64,000 bases of DNA from JAJDXO01 sp965213765 (GTDB lineage: Bacteria; Pseudomonadota; Alphaproteobacteria; Rhodospirillales; UBA2165), in contig OZ243926.1 of NCBI GenBank assembly GCA_965213765.1, positions 2,914,001 through 2,978,000 on the forward strand, given 5' to 3'. The position numbers were made by a program, and so were the translations under genes. Position 1 is the first letter of the stretch. Each line of letters opens with the position of its first letter. Positions 26,452 through 35,548 of this stretch are shown here, in pieces. Under the pieces are notes generated by a model, which searched no databases, was not told the origin of the DNA, and was given only the letters and a program-made list of their open reading frames with translations.

Positions 26452-27696
26452 TTAAAACCGTACCGATTCATGGGTAAGGAACAGAACGCCTGCCCCGTTC
26501 AATACCTCATGAACCACCGTGAACATGGCGATGAAGGTTTCCCAATCCAGATCGGGATCGCTTTCGCCCAGGCGTTCGTGAATGGTGCCGAGGCTCCGGG
26601 TTCCATCCATCAGGCGGATGATTTCCCCGGTTCCCGGCGGAAGGGTGCGTTGGATGGCCGCGCCCGCGACATTGACCGTTACGGATTTGCCGGCCGCGAC
26701 GGTCTCGGCGAGTGCCCGCGCCCCTACTTGGTAGAGAACGGGAACCATATCCGCTGCCGGCCGGGCGACGGCGGTTTCGGCACGCGCCCGGGGCACCGCG
26801 TAGAACACATGAGTCTTCTGAGTGCCGCCGAGGAGTTCGGCCAGCGCCGCCCGCGCCGGCCGGTCGAGTTCATCAATCCGGTCGAGGGTTTCATCGTCGT
26901 CGAAATAGATCGACGGGTCGTATTCAACGGGTTTGATCAGCCCGGCGATGGCGAGGCCCGCGCTGCCGGCCAGTTCGAACAGTTCCGGCACCCGGTAGGT
27001 CCGGTCCCGGGCATTGAGGAGCAGATCATGGAGCCCGGCATCGCCCCGCTCGTGATCGCCGACCACCGGATTGGTGCGGAACCGGTTGCCGGGCGGCAGG
27101 TGAGCGAGCAGGTGTCGGGCGTACCTCACCCGGTCGGCGGGTGCTCCATGCGGCTTCAGCGTCTTCAGCGCCTCCTGAAGATCGTAGACCCCGGTGCGGC
27201 CCAGCTCGCCGTAGACCATGGCACCCATGCCGCCCGCCGGCGAGAGGACGGAGGCGAGCGCGCTCAGTCCCGCTTGCGGATCGTCCAGATGATGGAGTAC
27301 GCCGCAGCAGTCCACGTAATCGAACGGCTCCCACCCCTGATCCGCCACATCCAGCAGGGACAAGGTGTGAAACGTGATATTGGAGAGGCCGCGTACCGCT
27401 GCCCGGGCCTCGGCGATTTCCCGGGCTGCGCGGGACACGTCGACATAAGTGATCCCGGCGGGGCTGCCCGCATCGGCTAGCTGCTGGGCGAGAGCAATTG
27501 TGCCGTCACCGGTGCCGCCGCCGGCCACCAGTACCTTGAGGGGTCTGCCAACGTCGAGCCGTCCGCCGAACGCATGGTGATTGACCTCGAGAAGGTTGCC
27601 GGGCGAGCCGATGAGCGCCGGGCCCGTCTCGTCCGCCGGATCGCGGTTCGGGTAGGGATAGGCGTCGTATTGGGCGCGAACGTCGTCGTCGGACAT
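26452..27696 (-). CDS. Class I SAM-dependent methyltransferase with C-terminal extension
   Basis: This is a 414-residue protein. The Rossmann methyltransferase part (about 45-260) has motif I KVLVAGGGTGDGTIALAQ, the acidic strand end ITYVDVSRAA and motif IV FDYVDCCGVLHHLDDPQ. The opening VRAQYDAYPYPNRDP is shared with a group of alphaproteobacterial methyltransferases. The last 150 residues form an additional domain (GTGEIIRLMDGTRSLGTI) resembling a PqqD- or winged-helix-like segment seen in some of these proteins. The substrate is unknown. Its gene is 69 bases upstream of the cyclase start in the same direction. Confidence 0.82.
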   Translation of the reverse strand: MSDDDVRAQYDAYPYPNRDPADETGPALIGSPGNLLEVNHHAFGGRLDVGRPLKVLVAGGGTGDGTIALAQQLADAGSPAGITYVDVSRAAREIAEARAAVRGLSNITFHTLSLLDVADQGWEPFDYVDCCGVLHHLDDPQAGLSALASVLSPAGGMGAMVYGELGRTGVYDLQEALKTLKPHGAPADRVRYARHLLAHLPPGNRFRTNPVVGDHERGDAGLHDLLLNARDRTYRVPELFELAGSAGLAIAGLIKPVEYDPSIYFDDDETLDRIDELDRPARAALAELLGGTQKTHVFYAVPRARAETAVARPAADMVPVLYQVGARALAETVAAGKSVTVNVAGAAIQRTLPPGTGEIIRLMDGTRSLGTIHERLGESDPDLDWETFIAMFTVVHEVLNGAGVLFLTHESVRF

Positions 27697-27774
27697 AGGT
27701 TGAGGCGTTCCGGCCGTGCCGTGCTATTTAGTCGGAGGTCCAACCTATCGGGCGGCATGAGTTAAGGAAAGTGC

Positions 27775-28347
27775 ATGCGCGGCTATTTCGGGATCGGCGT
27801 CGAGGGTATTTCCAAGGCGATGAACGTGGGCGGTTTGTTCCGCACTGCCCATGCCTTCGGGGCATCGTTCGTGTTCACCGTCGGCGCGGTTTATCAGCGC
27901 AGTGAAGGCGGCCGGTCCGATACATCGGACGCGCCGGGCCACGTACCGTTCTACAGCTTTCCGGATACCTCGTCGCTGCTGCTGCCTCAGGGGTGCGATC
28001 TGGTGGGCGTGGAGTTGCTGGACGAGGCGGCGGAGTTGCCCAGCTTCCGTCATCCCCGCCAAGCGGCCTACATTCTGGGACCGGAGCGGGGCGAACTGTC
28101 CGGCGACATTCTCGAGCGTTGTGCCTATACGGTCAAAATCCCGACCGGCTTCTGCGTCAATGTGGGCGTCGCCGGGGCCATCCTGATGTACGACCGCCAG
28201 ATCAATCTCGGGCGTTTTCCGGCCCGGCCGTTGACGCCGGGCGGGCCCGTCGAAGATCTCCCCGGGCACGTCCATGGTGATCCGGTTCTCCGGACCCGGA
28301 TGGAAGCGTACAGGGATACGCCCCCGGCGTACGAGGAAGACAATTGA
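27775..28347 (+). CDS. TrmH/SpoU-family RNA methyltransferase
   Basis: This 190-residue SPOUT enzyme methylates 2'-O-ribose of RNA using SAM. Motif 1 is NVGGLFRTAHAFGA, motif 2 is YILGPERGELS and motif 3 is KIPTGFCVNVGVAGAILMYDR, which forms the trefoil knot. It is a compact catalytic domain without the N-terminal substrate domain. It is divergent from the methyltransferase at 26.5 kb. Its stop overlaps the TTG start of the next small gene. Which tRNA or rRNA site it modifies is unclear. Confidence 0.9.
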   Translation: MRGYFGIGVEGISKAMNVGGLFRTAHAFGASFVFTVGAVYQRSEGGRSDTSDAPGHVPFYSFPDTSSLLLPQGCDLVGVELLDEAAELPSFRHPRQAAYILGPERGELSGDILERCAYTVKIPTGFCVNVGVAGAILMYDRQINLGRFPARPLTPGGPVEDLPGHVHGDPVLRTRMEAYRDTPPAYEEDN

Positions 28348-28575
28348 TCCGGAAGCTGCCGCTTCGAATATTCATGGTGGGGCTTGGCGTGGTTCTCATC
28401 GTACTTGGTTTGGGAGGCCTGTCCGGCGGGCCGTGGACCACCAACCCTCTGGACAATTACTACGCCACGCCCGGGATTCTCAGCCTGGGGATCGGGCTCA
28501 TGATCTTCATTTACGGCATTCGAAAGGGGCCGGTAAGGCGCGTTGACGAAGACGGGGAAGAAGAAAAAAAACTAA
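28344..28575 (+). CDS. Small two-TM membrane protein, 3' end uncertain
   Basis: The TTG at 28344 overlaps the upstream TGA and has a gagga site six bases before it. It gives a hydrophobic protein, LPLRIFMVGLGVVLIVLGLGGL and GILSLGIGLMIFIYGIRK, ending in an acidic tail DEDGEEEKK. As written the frame continues through an A8 run (28564-28571) into sequence antisense to the asparaginase gene. With seven A's it would stop at TAA 28573-28575. The end given assumes that. The function is unknown. Confidence 0.55.
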
Positions 28576-29600
28576 ATCGACGCCAGCCCGTCTCTAAACT
28601 CTTCCGATACCCGTATCTCGCCGACCCGGTTGCCGAGCGTATTCAGCACGGGCTCCACAAGCCACGGCGCGAGGGCGTTGCGGGCGTTTCGGTCGAGTAC
28701 GTCGATCGCATCCAGGATATTGGCCATCACCACGTCCGCCGCGCGCCGTCCGCCGTCGTCGATCTTGACGGCGATACCGATGCCCTTGGCGGGAACAATG
28801 CCCGCCGAAACCCCTTCGGCGCCCACCTTGGTGACGAAGGCGCCGTTGCCGGCGGTAATGGCGACCGTATCGAATTCGCCCGGGCCGCGAACCAGTTCGG
28901 GCTCGGCGGCCATGGCGGCGATGATCCGTTTCGCCGCTTCGCCGTGATCGGGCTTCAGGCCGTCCGGGTCGGCCATCCGGGCGCAGGCGCGGGCCAGGCC
29001 CGCGATGGGCATGGGGAGTGTCGGAATGCCGCAGCCATCGGCCGCCGGTTCGACACTGCCGAGGTCGAAGTCCGATAAATCCGACAGGAGATTCCGGACC
29101 GTCCGCTGCTCTTCGCCCTTGGCATCCGCGTAGGCCGTGGCGGGTAGACCCACATGCAGGGAGGTGGTGAGAAAGCCCGCATGTTTGCCCGAACAGTTGT
29201 TGTAGGCGCGCGTGGGTTTCCCGCCCGCTTTGATCAGGGCGGCGGCTTCCTCTCTGTCGCCGGGCTCGATGGCGCCGCAAACCAGGTCCGCTTCCGAGAG
29301 GCCGAGCCGCGAAAGCCAATCCCGGACCACGGCCACATGCCGCCGGCCGGCCGTGTGGGAGGCCGCCGAAATGGCGATTTCCTCGTTGCCGAGGTTGAAC
29401 GCGTCCGCCGCGCCCGAAGCGACGAAGGGGATGGCCTGCAGCGGCTTGATGGCCGAGCGCGGATAGTGGGGCGCGTCCACATCGCCCCAGGCTGCGATCA
29501 CCTCGCCACCGGCGCCGGCCACCGCGGCCGTCCCCCGGTGCAGGCTTTCGACCACCGAGCCGCGTGTTACCTCGGCAAGGACAGGATTGGCTGTACGCAT
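28572..29600 (-). CDS. Asparaginase, Rhizobium etli AnsA (ReAV) type
   Basis: This is a 342-residue class 3 L-asparaginase that hydrolyses asparagine to aspartate and ammonia in the cytosol. Residues match the ReAV active site with a one-position offset: S49 and K52 in YPRSAIKPLQ, C136 and K139 in NNCSGKHAGF, and C190 in AADGCGIPT. The two cysteines plus lysine bind the zinc in the family. There is no signal peptide. It converges with the small membrane protein gene, the stops overlapping by a few bases, and starts divergently from the IalB-like gene. Confidence 0.92.
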   Translation of the reverse strand: MRTANPVLAEVTRGSVVESLHRGTAAVAGAGGEVIAAWGDVDAPHYPRSAIKPLQAIPFVASGAADAFNLGNEEIAISAASHTAGRRHVAVVRDWLSRLGLSEADLVCGAIEPGDREEAAALIKAGGKPTRAYNNCSGKHAGFLTTSLHVGLPATAYADAKGEEQRTVRNLLSDLSDFDLGSVEPAADGCGIPTLPMPIAGLARACARMADPDGLKPDHGEAAKRIIAAMAAEPELVRGPGEFDTVAITAGNGAFVTKVGAEGVSAGIVPAKGIGIAVKIDDGGRRAADVVMANILDAIDVLDRNARNALAPWLVEPVLNTLGNRVGEIRVSEEFRDGLASI

Positions 29601-29666
29601 GAAGCCGTTGTGGCATTCGGCCCACCCCTTGGCAAGCCGGCGAACCAGCGGTATCTATGGGCCGTT

Positions 29667-30185
29667 ATGGCAAGACATGTGCTACTTGGCGGTTTGCTGG
29701 CCGCCGCGGTGACGGCGGCGGGCCCGGCGGCCGCTCAAAGCCCGAAGGTCCTCGGCAACTTCACCGATTGGACGGCGTTCACCGACGGGTCGGGCCGGTC
29801 CAAGGTCTGCTACATCGCCAGCCAGCCAAAGAAAGAGCAGGGCAAGTACACCAAGCGCGGCGACACGTTCATCCTCGTGACCCACCGGCCGTCCGAGCGC
29901 ACCCGGGATACGGTGGAAATCCGCGCCGGCTATACCTACAAAAAGGATTCCGACGTGACGCTCTCCATCGATGGCCGGGCGTTCAAACTGTTTGCCGATG
30001 CCGGCAGCGCCTGGGCCCGGGACCAGAAGACCGATACGGCACTCGCCAACGCCATGCGCCGGGGCGATACCATGGTGATCCGCGGCACCTCGTCCCGCGG
30101 GACCCGCACCACCGATACCTATTCCTTGAAAGGCTTCACCGCCGCTCACCGGGCCATCGGCAAAGAGTGCGGCCTGACCTCCTGA
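29667..30185 (+). CDS. Invasion-associated locus B (IalB)-like secreted protein
   Basis: This 172-residue periplasmic protein has the signal peptide MARHVLLGGLLAAAVTAAGPAAAQS. The mature part, NFTDWTAFTDGSGRSKVCYIASQPKKEQGKYTKRGDTFILVTHRP, and the late AMRRGDTMVIRGTSSRGTRTTDTYSLKGFTAA are typical of the IalB family. Two Cys residues (in KVCYIA and GKECGL) likely form a disulfide. The ATG at 29667 is chosen because it begins the signal peptide. Its TGA overlaps the rlmN ATG by one base, so the two are coupled. The family's role outside Bartonella is unknown. Confidence 0.88.
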   Translation: MARHVLLGGLLAAAVTAAGPAAAQSPKVLGNFTDWTAFTDGSGRSKVCYIASQPKKEQGKYTKRGDTFILVTHRPSERTRDTVEIRAGYTYKKDSDVTLSIDGRAFKLFADAGSAWARDQKTDTALANAMRRGDTMVIRGTSSRGTRTTDTYSLKGFTAAHRAIGKECGLTS

Positions 30186-31279
30186 TGTCCGGAAAAACCA
30201 ATCTCATTGGTCTCGGCCGGGACGAGCTGAGCGCCGAACTCGTGGCCATCGGCGAGAAGCCGTTTCGCGCCAAGCAGCTTTGGCACTGGATCTATCACCG
30301 GGGCGCCCGCGACTTTGCCGGCATGACGACACTGGGCAGGGAATTGCGGCAGAAGCTCGCCGAAAACTACGTGGTCGCGCTGCCCAAGATCATCACCGAG
30401 CAGCGTTCAAACGACGGTACCCGCAAGTGGCTGGTCGGCACCGAGGACAACAACCAGGTCGAGGCGGTCTACATCCCCGAAGAGGACCGGGGCGCCATGT
30501 GCATCTCCTCGCAGGTGGGCTGCACCCTCGCCTGCACCTTCTGTCATACGGGCACCCAGAAGCTGGTCCGCAACCTGACGGCGGGCGAGATCGTCGGTCA
30601 GTTCATGATCGGGCGCGACTCCTACGGCGAATGGCCGTCGCCCAAGGAGGGCCGGATGCTGTCCAACATCGTCATGATGGGGATGGGCGAGCCGTTGTTT
30701 AACACCGGCAACGTCATCAAGGCGCTGACCATCATCTTGGATGGGGATGGGCTCTCGGTGTCCAAGCGGCGGGTTACGCTCTCGACCTCGGGTGTGGTGC
30801 CGGAGATCGAACGCGTCGGCCGCGAGCTCGGCGTCGGCCTGGCGGTCTCCCTGCACGCGGTCACCGACGAGTTGCGCGACGTGCTGGTGCCGATCAACAA
30901 GAAATACCCGATCAAGGAGTTGCTGCGGGCCTGCCGGGACTATCCGGTGGCCTCCAATGCGCGGCGCATCACCTTCGAGTACGTCATGCTCGACGGGGTG
31001 AACGATTCGCTGGCCGAGGCTCGGGAGATGGCGCGGTTGCTGAAGGACATCCCGGCCAAGATCAACCTGATCCCGTTCAACAAGTGGCCGGGCGCCATCT
31101 ACGACTGCACGCCGGCGCCCAAGATCAGGAAGTTCTCAGAGCTTCTGAACGATTTGGGCCTGTCGGCGCCCATCCGGGTGCCGCGCGGCCGGGACATCCT
31201 CGCCGCCTGCGGCCAGCTCAAATCGGAGAGCGTGCGGGCGCACAAGAAGAAGGTCGCGGACGTCTCGCTTCCCGCTTAA
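30185..31279 (+). CDS. rlmN: Dual-specificity RNA methyltransferase RlmN
   Basis: This 364-residue radical-SAM enzyme methylates C2 of A2503 in 23S rRNA and A37 in some tRNAs. The [4Fe-4S] motif is C113-x3-C117-x2-C120 in VGCTLACTFCHTG. The C-terminal catalytic Cys is in ILAACGQLKSE. The N-terminal RlmN region FRAKQLWHWIYHRG is complete. The start at 30185 overlaps the previous stop. High conservation and standard length make this secure. Confidence 0.96.
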   Translation: MSGKTNLIGLGRDELSAELVAIGEKPFRAKQLWHWIYHRGARDFAGMTTLGRELRQKLAENYVVALPKIITEQRSNDGTRKWLVGTEDNNQVEAVYIPEEDRGAMCISSQVGCTLACTFCHTGTQKLVRNLTAGEIVGQFMIGRDSYGEWPSPKEGRMLSNIVMMGMGEPLFNTGNVIKALTIILDGDGLSVSKRRVTLSTSGVVPEIERVGRELGVGLAVSLHAVTDELRDVLVPINKKYPIKELLRACRDYPVASNARRITFEYVMLDGVNDSLAEAREMARLLKDIPAKINLIPFNKWPGAIYDCTPAPKIRKFSELLNDLGLSAPIRVPRGRDILAACGQLKSESVRAHKKKVADVSLPA

Positions 31280-31336
31280 CACACGTATCCCCTCCCTCTA
31301 TTTTCAAGTTGCAGAATTTGAATTGGAGGGCGGGGC

Positions 31337-32290
31337 GTGAAACTCCCAGTATTCGCCACGGTGGGGCGGTCGTTTGTCCAGTGTTTTCGGAATTGGGATC
31401 TGTTGGCGGCTCACGCGGCGGTCATCTGGATATTCCTTGTCGCGACCGTGTGGTCTCTCCTGAATGTCATCGGCGTGGCCGATATGATCGCCGGTGACGC
31501 GGAGCAAATGGACAGGGCGAAAGAGCGAATAAAGGAGTTGTCCAATTACGAGCTGGTTTTCGACTTCGTATGGTGGACGATTTTTCTACTTTTGCTGACG
31601 CCGTTTGCGACGGCGTGGCATCGGCGGTTCGCTTTGGGCCGTAAATCGGTGCCGGCCACTCAGGCACTTCGGTTTGGGAAGCTCCAGGTATCGGTGTTCG
31701 CCGAGTTGATAGTGCTGCTTGTGGTGTTTTTCGTGACAGTTGCGCTGGCAATCGTGGTGGGGCTAATTCTCGCGACTGCAATTGGTTTGGCGATCGGGGA
31801 ATTCCAGTTGCCAAGCTTATTCCAATCGACTGAGTTGCGGTCGAATAACCCACTCGTGGTTATCCCCTCCGCACTTCTGGCTCTGTTCGTGATTGTCACG
31901 GTTTCGCTTCGGATTTGGCTGGTGATTCCCGCCCGGGCCCTGGAGCAGCCGCTGGGCCTGGTGGGTTCTTGGAAACTGATGCGGGGCAATACCATTCGAA
32001 TGTTCTGGATTTTCATGTTTTGCATGCTCATCGCATACATTCCGATGTTGGTGATCGGGGGGTTGATGTTCATCGTTTCGGTGTTCATCAATTTTGAGCT
32101 TGAGCACATGGTGTTCAAACCGTCGGATTTCGGTTTCTCGATCATAGCGATTGGTCTGATCGTAGTTGCGCTGCTATATGCGTGGTTGACCGGCGTAATC
32201 CTATCGGTGTTGTCGATCGCCCATGGGCGTTTGACGGATACACCCCTGGTGCCGGCCGGGCCGGAAGGCCATTCGGACCCTCAGACGTAG
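31337..32290 (+). CDS. Multi-pass membrane protein, paralogue of the 35.5 kb gene
   Basis: This is a 317-residue protein with about six hydrophobic segments. Shared with the 258-residue protein at 35549-36325 are the opening MKLPV...T.R (family start), the AWHRRF box after TM2, the cytosolic PARALEQPLGLVGSWKLMRGN segment and a final SVLSIAHGRL. No catalytic motif is visible. It may belong to a glycerophosphoryl/YIP1-like group of unknown membrane proteins. It lies between rlmN and the scfR regulator. Confidence 0.75.
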   Translation: MKLPVFATVGRSFVQCFRNWDLLAAHAAVIWIFLVATVWSLLNVIGVADMIAGDAEQMDRAKERIKELSNYELVFDFVWWTIFLLLLTPFATAWHRRFALGRKSVPATQALRFGKLQVSVFAELIVLLVVFFVTVALAIVVGLILATAIGLAIGEFQLPSLFQSTELRSNNPLVVIPSALLALFVIVTVSLRIWLVIPARALEQPLGLVGSWKLMRGNTIRMFWIFMFCMLIAYIPMLVIGGLMFIVSVFINFELEHMVFKPSDFGFSIIAIGLIVVALLYAWLTGVILSVLSIAHGRLTDTPLVPAGPEGHSDPQT

Positions 32291-32311
32291 AATCTTGAGT
32301 GCGTGAAACTC

Positions 32312-33748
32312 CTACCACGCCTCGAAACTGAACGGTGACGGACCCCGCTGGTAGGCCGGAACGGTGAGGCGCCGGTTCAAGGGCGGCTGTGCCCGGTCGG
32401 CGCAATCGGCGCGCTGGCAGAGGCGGCAGTTGATCCCGACCGGGATCGCCGCGTCTTCCCGCGCCGCATCCAGCCCGTCCGCATAGGCGATTTTTTTGAC
32501 GTAGTCGGCGCTGCAGCCGACGCCCACGGCGCGCAGCCGCGCCCTGCCGCCCGGTTCCTGGGTGGAGACGGAGCGGGTGATGGCGAAGTAGCGCGACCCG
32601 TCCTCCAACTCCATCAGCTGGGTGAGTGTTCGCCCCGGGGAGCGGAAGGCCTCGTGGATATTCCACTTGGGGCACGTGCCGCCGAAGCGGGCGAAGTGAA
32701 AGCCGCCGGTGGAGAACTGCTTGATCACGTTTCCGGCGTGGTCGATGGAGAGGAAGAAAAACGGCACCCCTCGCGCCCCCGATCGCCCGAGGGTCGTCAG
32801 GCGGTGGCAGACCTGCTCATAGGACGCCGTGAACCGGGCGCCGATGGCGTCCACGTCGTAACGCATATCCTCGGCCGCCTTGAGAAACGGCGCATACGGC
32901 ATCATCACGGCGCCGGCGAAGTAGTTGGCGAGGCCGAGGCGGGCCAGCGCCGTCACTTCATCGCCCTTGAGGCCGGCATCAACGGTCACGCTCTCGATCA
33001 GCTCCCGGTGACCCAACAGGCCCAGTTGCTGGGCAACCACAAAACTTCGGGTCGGCATGTCGAGCCATTCGGAGATGAACAGCCGGCGCGAGTGCCGGTC
33101 GAGCCGCCAGCGCGCGCCGGCGAGCACGTCGGCGGGCACGACGCGGACAGTGGTATCGTGGCTCGCCTGCAGTTGCCCCTTGAGGCCGTGATAGAGATCG
33201 GTGGAATCGAGGCCGGCATCCTCCCACAGGGTCTCGACCGCGTTCTCCAGGACGGGAAAGTGATTGCCCGCCTCGGTGAAGAAATCCCGCACCTCTTCCA
33301 AAGGCTGACGATGGGCCTCGGGACCCGCTTTGGGCCCGGTCTCCACCTGTTCGGCCAGCTCGACGGCGGTTTCCACGCCTTTGCGGTAGGCCCGGTAGAG
33401 GGTGACCATCGCTTGCGCGGTGGCGGGTGAGGCGCCGACCAGATCGGCGAGCTCCGAATTGCCGACGTTCAGTCCCTCAAACAGGGGGTCGGTGAGCACT
33501 TCCTTCAAGGAGGCGGCGGCGCGGGCCTCGTCATCGCCGGAGAAATCCTTCAAATCCACATCGAACGTATCGGCCAGGCGGAGCAGCAATTGGGCGCTCA
33601 ATGGCCGCTGGTTGCGCTCCACCAGATTGAGGTAGCTGGTGGAAATGCCGAGATCGTCCGCCATCTGCGCCTGGGTGGCCCCCAGATCCCGCCGAAGGCG
33701 GCGGATCCGGGTGCCGGCAAAGATCTTCTTATCGCTCAGGGCTGCCAT
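32312..33748 (-). CDS. scfR: Short-chain acyl-responsive regulator, ScfR/RamB type
   Basis: This is a 478-residue transcription regulator. The N-terminal XRE helix-turn-helix (about 12-68) reads RIRRLRRDLGATQAQMADDLGISTSYLNLVERNQRPLS. An IrrE/ImmA-like central domain and a Cys-containing C-terminal domain (GVGCSADYV, GINCRLCQRADCADRAQPPLNR) follow, as in RamB/ScfR. Relatives control the glyoxylate shunt and propionate/acetate genes through acyl-CoA. It is divergent from aceA across an AT-rich gap, strongly suggesting that it regulates isocitrate lyase and itself. Confidence 0.9.
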   Translation of the reverse strand: MAALSDKKIFAGTRIRRLRRDLGATQAQMADDLGISTSYLNLVERNQRPLSAQLLLRLADTFDVDLKDFSGDDEARAAASLKEVLTDPLFEGLNVGNSELADLVGASPATAQAMVTLYRAYRKGVETAVELAEQVETGPKAGPEAHRQPLEEVRDFFTEAGNHFPVLENAVETLWEDAGLDSTDLYHGLKGQLQASHDTTVRVVPADVLAGARWRLDRHSRRLFISEWLDMPTRSFVVAQQLGLLGHRELIESVTVDAGLKGDEVTALARLGLANYFAGAVMMPYAPFLKAAEDMRYDVDAIGARFTASYEQVCHRLTTLGRSGARGVPFFFLSIDHAGNVIKQFSTGGFHFARFGGTCPKWNIHEAFRSPGRTLTQLMELEDGSRYFAITRSVSTQEPGGRARLRAVGVGCSADYVKKIAYADGLDAAREDAAIPVGINCRLCQRADCADRAQPPLNRRLTVPAYQRGPSPFSFEAW

Positions 33749-33906
33749 GGTGACATATCATATTTTTTACAAAATTTACAAAATGACAAATGTATTTGGC
33801 AAAGCGGAAAACATATTTACATTATTTAATTCAATAACTTATGGACTATTTCGGCCTGGATGTAAAGTATGTATAAGTTATCAACCTATGGATTTCGGAG
33901 GTTATT
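33749..33906. promoter_or_regulatory. AT-rich divergent control region of scfR and aceA
   Basis: These 158 bases are strikingly AT-rich compared with the window. They contain two direct copies of ttacaaaat (33767-33784) followed by gacaaatg, and the interrupted palindrome tttggcaaa at 33795-33803, close to the TTTGCAAA-type core reported for RamB/ScfR sites. A ggagg site precedes aceA. Operator assignments are inferred. Confidence 0.6.
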
Positions 33907-35202
33907 ATGAATCCGCCCGGCAAGTCATTCGAAGAGTTCATCCAGAGCGCGCCGGAAGGCCGCTATCACGGTATCGAACGGACGTATGGCGCGGCCGACG
34001 TCGCCCGCCTCCGGGGTTCGGTACAAATCCGGCATACCCTCGCCGAAAGGGGCGCCAACCGCTTGTGGGAACTGCTCCACGACCGGGATTACGTGAATTC
34101 CCTCGGCGCCATGTCCGGCAACCAGGCCATGCAGCAGGTCCGCGCCGGTCTGGAAGCAATCTATCTTTCCGGCTGGCAGGTGGCGGCGGACGCCAACACC
34201 GCGGGCGCCATGTATCCGGACCAGAGCCTCTACCCGGCCAACTCCGGACCGGAACTGGTCAGGAAGATCAACCGCACACTTCAGCGCGCGGATCAGATCG
34301 AACATTCCGAGGGCGGTGCCGGCCGTGACTGGTTTGCGCCCATCGTCGCCGACGCCGAGGCCGGGTTCGGCGGACCCTTGAACGTTTTCGAGATCACCAA
34401 GGCCTACATTGAGGCGGGAGCCGCGGGCATCCACTTCGAGGACCAACTGGCGTCCGAGAAAAAGTGCGGCCACCTGGGCGGCAAGGTGCTGATCCCGACC
34501 GGACAGCACATCCGCCACCTGAACGCCGCGCGGCTCGCCGCCGACGTGATGGGCACCCCGACGCTGATCGTCTGCCGCACCGATGCGGAAAGCGCCAAGC
34601 TGCTCACCTCCGACATCGACGAGCGGGACCGTCCATTCATCGATGGCGACCGGACGCCGGAAGGCTTCTTCCGGGTGCGCGGCGGCGTCGAGGCGTGCAT
34701 CGCCCGGTGCCTCAACTATGCGCCTTATTCCGATCTCATGTGGTGGGAGACCTCGAAGCCGAACCTGGAACAGGCGCGGATCTTCGCCGAGGCCATCCAC
34801 AAGGAATATCCGGGCAAGATGCTGGCCTACAACTGTTCGCCCAGCTTCAACTGGCGGGCCAACCTCGACGACGCCGACATCGCCAAGTTCCAGCGCGAGC
34901 TGGGCGCCATGGGCTACAAGTTCCAGTTCGTGACGCTGGCCGGTTTCCATCAGCTCAACCACGGCATGTTCGAGCTCGCCGGCGCCTATCGCGAGCGCGG
35001 TATGGCGGCGTATTCGGAGCTCCAGGAAGCCGAATTCGCCTCCGAAGCGATGGGCTACACCGCCACCCGTCACCAGCGGGAAGTCGGCACCGGCTACTTC
35101 GATGCGGTCGCCACCGCCCTCTCCGGCGGCCGGTCCTCGACCACGGCCATGGCCGAGAGCACCGAAGCCGACCAGTTCACCCCGGCCCAAGCCGCGGAAT
35201 AA
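33907..35202 (+). CDS. aceA: Isocitrate lyase
   Basis: This 431-residue glyoxylate-cycle enzyme cleaves isocitrate to succinate and glyoxylate. The catalytic loop KKCGHLGGKV has Cys187. Also visible are WQVAADANTAGAMYPDQSLYP, the metal-binding PIVADAEAGFGG and the NCSPSFNW substrate motif. A ggagg site sits seven bases before the ATG. It is transcribed from the AT-rich region shared with scfR and ends at a strong terminator. Malate synthase is not in the window. Confidence 0.96.
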   Translation: MNPPGKSFEEFIQSAPEGRYHGIERTYGAADVARLRGSVQIRHTLAERGANRLWELLHDRDYVNSLGAMSGNQAMQQVRAGLEAIYLSGWQVAADANTAGAMYPDQSLYPANSGPELVRKINRTLQRADQIEHSEGGAGRDWFAPIVADAEAGFGGPLNVFEITKAYIEAGAAGIHFEDQLASEKKCGHLGGKVLIPTGQHIRHLNAARLAADVMGTPTLIVCRTDAESAKLLTSDIDERDRPFIDGDRTPEGFFRVRGGVEACIARCLNYAPYSDLMWWETSKPNLEQARIFAEAIHKEYPGKMLAYNCSPSFNWRANLDDADIAKFQRELGAMGYKFQFVTLAGFHQLNHGMFELAGAYRERGMAAYSELQEAEFASEAMGYTATRHQREVGTGYFDAVATALSGGRSSTTAMAESTEADQFTPAQAAE

Positions 35203-35247
35203 GCGGCAGCGAAACGCCACGCGTCATCGCCAGGGCCTACAAAACGG

Positions 35248-35285
35248 CGCCGGTCCCTCTGCCCGAGGGACCGGCGTTTTTTTTT
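35248..35285 (+). terminator. Strong intrinsic terminator after aceA
   Basis: A 12-bp perfect stem (cgccggtccctc / gagggaccggcg) with a 5-base loop is followed by nine T's. It lies 45 bases past the aceA stop. Confidence 0.95.
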
Positions 35286-35299
35286 GCAAGGTGCAAGTT

Positions 35300-35466
35300 C
35301 CCTCACCCCGACCCTCTTCCGGAGGGAGAGGGAGCAATAACGGCGCGCCACTCCCTCTCCCCCGGGTTGGAGGGAACGACATCTCGCCGCCGCTTCCTCG
35401 GCCTGTTCCGCCGAAGCAGCCTTCGGCGGCGAAGGCCGGAAGGGAGAGGAAAGAGGCGAGGGTGAG
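35300..35466. repeat. Palindrome-rich intergenic repeat
   Basis: This 167-base element begins ccctcacccc and ends gagggtgag, so the outer ends are inverted. Internally it contains ggagggagaggg / ccctctccc complementary blocks and a perfect hairpin cgccgaag-cagc-cttcggcg at about 35410-35430. Such Ct-rich elements recur in proteobacterial intergenic regions. No coding potential is seen from 35286 to 35548. Confidence 0.55.
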
Positions 35467-35548
35467 TAAATTCGTGATTTGCGTATTGAGGGATTTCGTC
35501 TACCTCTTCTCCCCACTAACATAGCCGCCGAATACCGAGGACACCCCC

